Below, piece by piece: positions 62,338 to 64,000 of a stretch of DNA of 64,000 nt; the stretch's first letter is position 1, and the number at the start of each line of letters is the position of its first letter. A model generated the notes under the pieces. The model had not been told where the DNA came from and ran no database searches. It worked only from the letters and a program-made list of their open reading frames with translations. The DNA comes from Hyphomicrobiales bacterium (GTDB lineage: Bacteria > Pseudomonadota > Alphaproteobacteria > Rhizobiales > Rhizobiaceae). Where the stretch lies: assembly GCA_900473045.1 (NCBI GenBank), contig UCKS01000048.1:39277-103276 (forward strand), in the 5' to 3' direction. The translations under genes and the position numbers were made by a program.

Positions 62338-62811
62338 TCAGCCGCGACGAGCCGCTTCGATCGCCCCGACATCGATCTTCTTCATGGTCATCATCGCATC
62401 AAAGGCGCGCTTTGCTTCACTTCCGCCTGCCGCCATCGCTTCCATCAGGACGCGCGGTGTAATCTGCCAGGACACGCCCCACTTGTCCTTGCACCAGCCG
62501 CATTCGCTTTCCTGGCCGCCATTGCCGACAATGGCGTTCCAGTAGCGGTCGGTTTCCTCCTGATCGTCCGTTGATATCTGGAACGAGAAGGCTTCGTCGT
62601 GTTGGAACGCCGGACCGCCGTTCAAACCAATACAGGCAACACCGGCAACCATGAATTCGACAACCAGCACATCTCCCTGCTTGCCGTCCGGATAGTCTCC
62701 AGGGGCCCGTATCACGGCACCCACCGCGCTATCGGGAAATGTCTCTGCGTAAAAGCGGGCGGCGGCTTCAGCGTCTTTGTCATACCAGAGGCAGATCGTA
62801 TTCTTTGCCAT
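62338..62811 (-). CDS. PhnB/3-demethylubiquinone methyltransferase-like VOC protein
   Basis: The 157-residue protein of the PF06983-type VOC group has TICLWYDKDAEAAARFYAET at the start, ALLE-like mid region AFSFQISTDDQEETDRYWNA near 82, and the glycine- and tryptophan-rich KDKWGVSWQITP near 120. The substrate is unknown; these proteins lack a methyltransferase fold despite the family name. The start is the ATG at 62811 behind AAAGGATAC. Confidence 0.9.
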   Translation of the reverse strand: MAKNTICLWYDKDAEAAARFYAETFPDSAVGAVIRAPGDYPDGKQGDVLVVEFMVAGVACIGLNGGPAFQHDEAFSFQISTDDQEETDRYWNAIVGNGGQESECGWCKDKWGVSWQITPRVLMEAMAAGGSEAKRAFDAMMTMKKIDVGAIEAARRG

Positions 62812-63019
62812 TGCAGTATCCTTTCGCGCTTCATTCTCCAATTCCATCAGAACCGGAAACTAACCCGAATTGTCCAACCCGTCCAAGCCAATTGGCGATT
62901 GCGATGGACATCGCTGCCTGTCCCGGCTCAATTGCGGCGCATGCCGGGCCCGTAGTTTCCGATTCCTCGCAGCCGTTGAAATGCCTGTATAACCATTGCC
63001 GTCACAGGCTGGCGGCATT

Positions 63020-63502
63020 CTAGGCAATGGCGATGATCTCGAGTTCCTGATCACCGGCGCCCACGACGTCGCCGACGGCCTTGCCCGTCAACAGCCGTGC
63101 CACCGGCGAGACATAGGAAATCGACCCGGCTTTCGGATCGGCTTCGTCCTCGCCGACAATCCGGTAGGTCTGCACACGCCCGTCGTTGCGGCTGAACGTC
63201 ACCGTGCTTCCGAACGAAACCTTGTCGAACAATGCAGGCGCTGGGATAACCTCGGCCGTATGGACCCGTGCCGCAAAATAACGCGTATCGCGCAGCGGGG
63301 TGGCCGCCTGCCTGCGCCGTTCGTTGACGTCATCGATTGTGCCCGTGGCCTCGTAGGCCGCACGGGCTTGGCTGAGTTCCAACTCCAGCGCCTTCAACCC
63401 GGCCTCCGTCACCCGGTTCGGGTGCGGCGAAATCGGCCGGTCCGGCAAATGGGTTTCCGCAGCCGTTTCAGCACTATCATCCTTGGCAAAGGCAACACTC
63501 AA
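63020..63502 (-). CDS. GreA/GreB-family transcription elongation factor-like protein
   Basis: A 160-residue protein of the GreA/B group. The N-terminal LPDRPISPHPNRVTEAGLKA near residue 20 and the C-terminal FKBP-like domain with FSRNDGRVQTYRIVGEDEAD and ISYVSPVARLLTGKAVGD near 100-140 are as in rhizobial GreB-like factors. The acidic tip residues of true Gre coiled coils are not obvious, so cleavage activity is uncertain. The start is set at TTG 63502 with GGAG upstream; longer in-frame starts add cysteine-rich, non-conserved residues. Confidence 0.8.
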   Translation of the reverse strand: MSVAFAKDDSAETAAETHLPDRPISPHPNRVTEAGLKALELELSQARAAYEATGTIDDVNERRRQAATPLRDTRYFAARVHTAEVIPAPALFDKVSFGSTVTFSRNDGRVQTYRIVGEDEADPKAGSISYVSPVARLLTGKAVGDVVGAGDQELEIIAIA

Positions 63503-63871
63503 TCTCAAAACTCCATCTCGGCACGATGCGCTCTTGCAGGCGCCCAGGGCAGGGCAAAGGCAATTGCCCGCATGTTTGTCAGAATCGTCCATTGGAAGAC
63601 AAGGCATTATCCGCCGATAGTCCACCATCGGTCGCCCGCGCCGGTGTACGTTTCGGATGATCTCCCAACAAGGAGCGTACCACGAACCTGCCCATTATCC
63701 TCGCGTGCGGTAGGTGGAATTTGGACACGGCATTTTGACCCTATGCCATCGTTACCCAGGAACACGTCATCCTCGGGTCCAGCGCCATGATGAAGGAGGA
63801 AATATACACCGCCTCAGTGCGAAGCACTCGTCCCGCGTTCGTGGGAGAAAACGGCCTGTCTTCATTGAACG
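63503..63871. other. Intergenic region upstream of the Gre-like gene
   Basis: About 370 bp without a recognised gene. It contains an isolated TCATCCTCGGGTCCAGCGCC (63768-63787), resembling one end of the palindromic repeats, so a repeat remnant may be present. Confidence 0.45.
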
Positions 63872-64000
63872 TCAAGCACTTATCGCCCCGTCCTCCTCGC
63901 GGTCGCTGCCCAAACCCCAAAAAAATTTATCCCCGCAAATCCCCGCCTTCTTCACCCGTGCCATACTCACCTCGTCCCACCACGGATACACCGGAAAGCG
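63872..64000 (-). CDS. Possible C-terminal tail of a gene running off the right edge
   Basis: On the minus strand the last 129 bases form an open frame of 42 codons and a TGA, with an aromatic-rich C-terminus (WW, FFWGLGSDREED). It enters the window in frame, so it may be the 3' end of an adjacent gene. The family is not recognised. A chance open frame is possible. Confidence 0.3.
   Translation of the reverse strand, partial: RFPVYPWWDEVSMARVKKAGICGDKFFWGLGSDREEDGAISA

Noticed and set aside
62996..63790. 264-codon plus-strand open frame over the Gre-like gene
   Set aside because: Overlaps a gene with clear GreA/B features on the other strand and has no family features itself.

Overview
The window is 64 kb of a Rhizobiaceae (Alphaproteobacteria) main chromosome, close to Rhizobium, Agrobacterium and Sinorhizobium. 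The evidence is high GC with strong GC3, the fadD-pgi-frk-pyrE-pyrC-frcKACB-frcR order, the frc fructose ABC transporter, a Clr-type cAMP regulator next to a CHASE2 cyclase and a small phosphodiesterase, a trifunctional-size PutA, rpmH-rnpA-yidC, and rhizobial palindromic intergenic repeats. I see no insertion sequence, prophage, CRISPR array, rRNA or replication origin. There is one tRNA (Arg-ACG).

Left third (1-16.5 kb): a truncated MFS permease, then fadD, pgi, a DUF6894-like small protein, a GT4 glycosyltransferase, fructokinase, pyrE, a VOC protein, an exported duplicated-cysteine protein and pyrC. The tightly coupled minus-strand operon frcB-frcC-frcA-frcK (fructose uptake and a kinase) follows. 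It is divergent from the ROK regulator frcR, which overlaps an RbsD/FucU-type sugar mutarotase gene. Pgi, the PfkB kinase and Frc together make a hexose-entry neighbourhood.

Second block (16.5-31.4 kb): DoxX, then a cAMP signalling group made of a Crp/Fnr regulator (Clr-like) translationally linked to a CHASE2 receptor adenylate cyclase, an exported FecR-domain protein, an exported Sel1-repeat protein and, 3 kb on, a calcineurin-type cyclic-nucleotide phosphodiesterase. A hydroxyproline epimerase with a Ser/Cys catalytic pair lies inside this group. A CxxCGxCC protein, PutA, YigZ, an aldo/keto reductase, a GNAT enzyme and tRNA-Arg follow.

Third block (31.5-48.9 kb): a three-gene minus operon (TVP38 membrane protein, flavin disulfide oxidoreductase, histidine kinase), a methyl-accepting chemotaxis protein ending in a CheR-tether-like pentapeptide, rpmH-rnpA-yidC, a LysR/EamA pair, a second EamA transporter, engB, a DUF1269 protein, exported MsrB, a fasciclin protein, an ECF sigma/anti-sigma pair, and argB.

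Right block (48.9-64 kb): an accessory-looking hypothetical, a PEP-mutase-like protein, another EamA transporter, a HAD nucleotidase, an exported EF-hand protein, a PepSY membrane protein with a DUF2946-like partner, a PPOX-fold stress protein, a LOG-family protein, dapD, DUF805, a GAF histidine kinase, an aldo/keto reductase with an AraC regulator, an SDR that has lost its catalytic Tyr/Lys, a PhnB-like protein and a Gre-family factor. A possible gene tail runs off the right edge.

The intergenic regions carry at least four copies, plus one fragment, of a 120-145 bp mosaic palindromic repeat and one RIME-like element. The most interesting features are the compact cAMP island with its exported partner proteins, the mutarotase fused by overlap to frcR, the sigma/anti-sigma/fasciclin/MsrB cluster and the degenerate SDR. 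I found no convincing wholly novel defence or mobile system.
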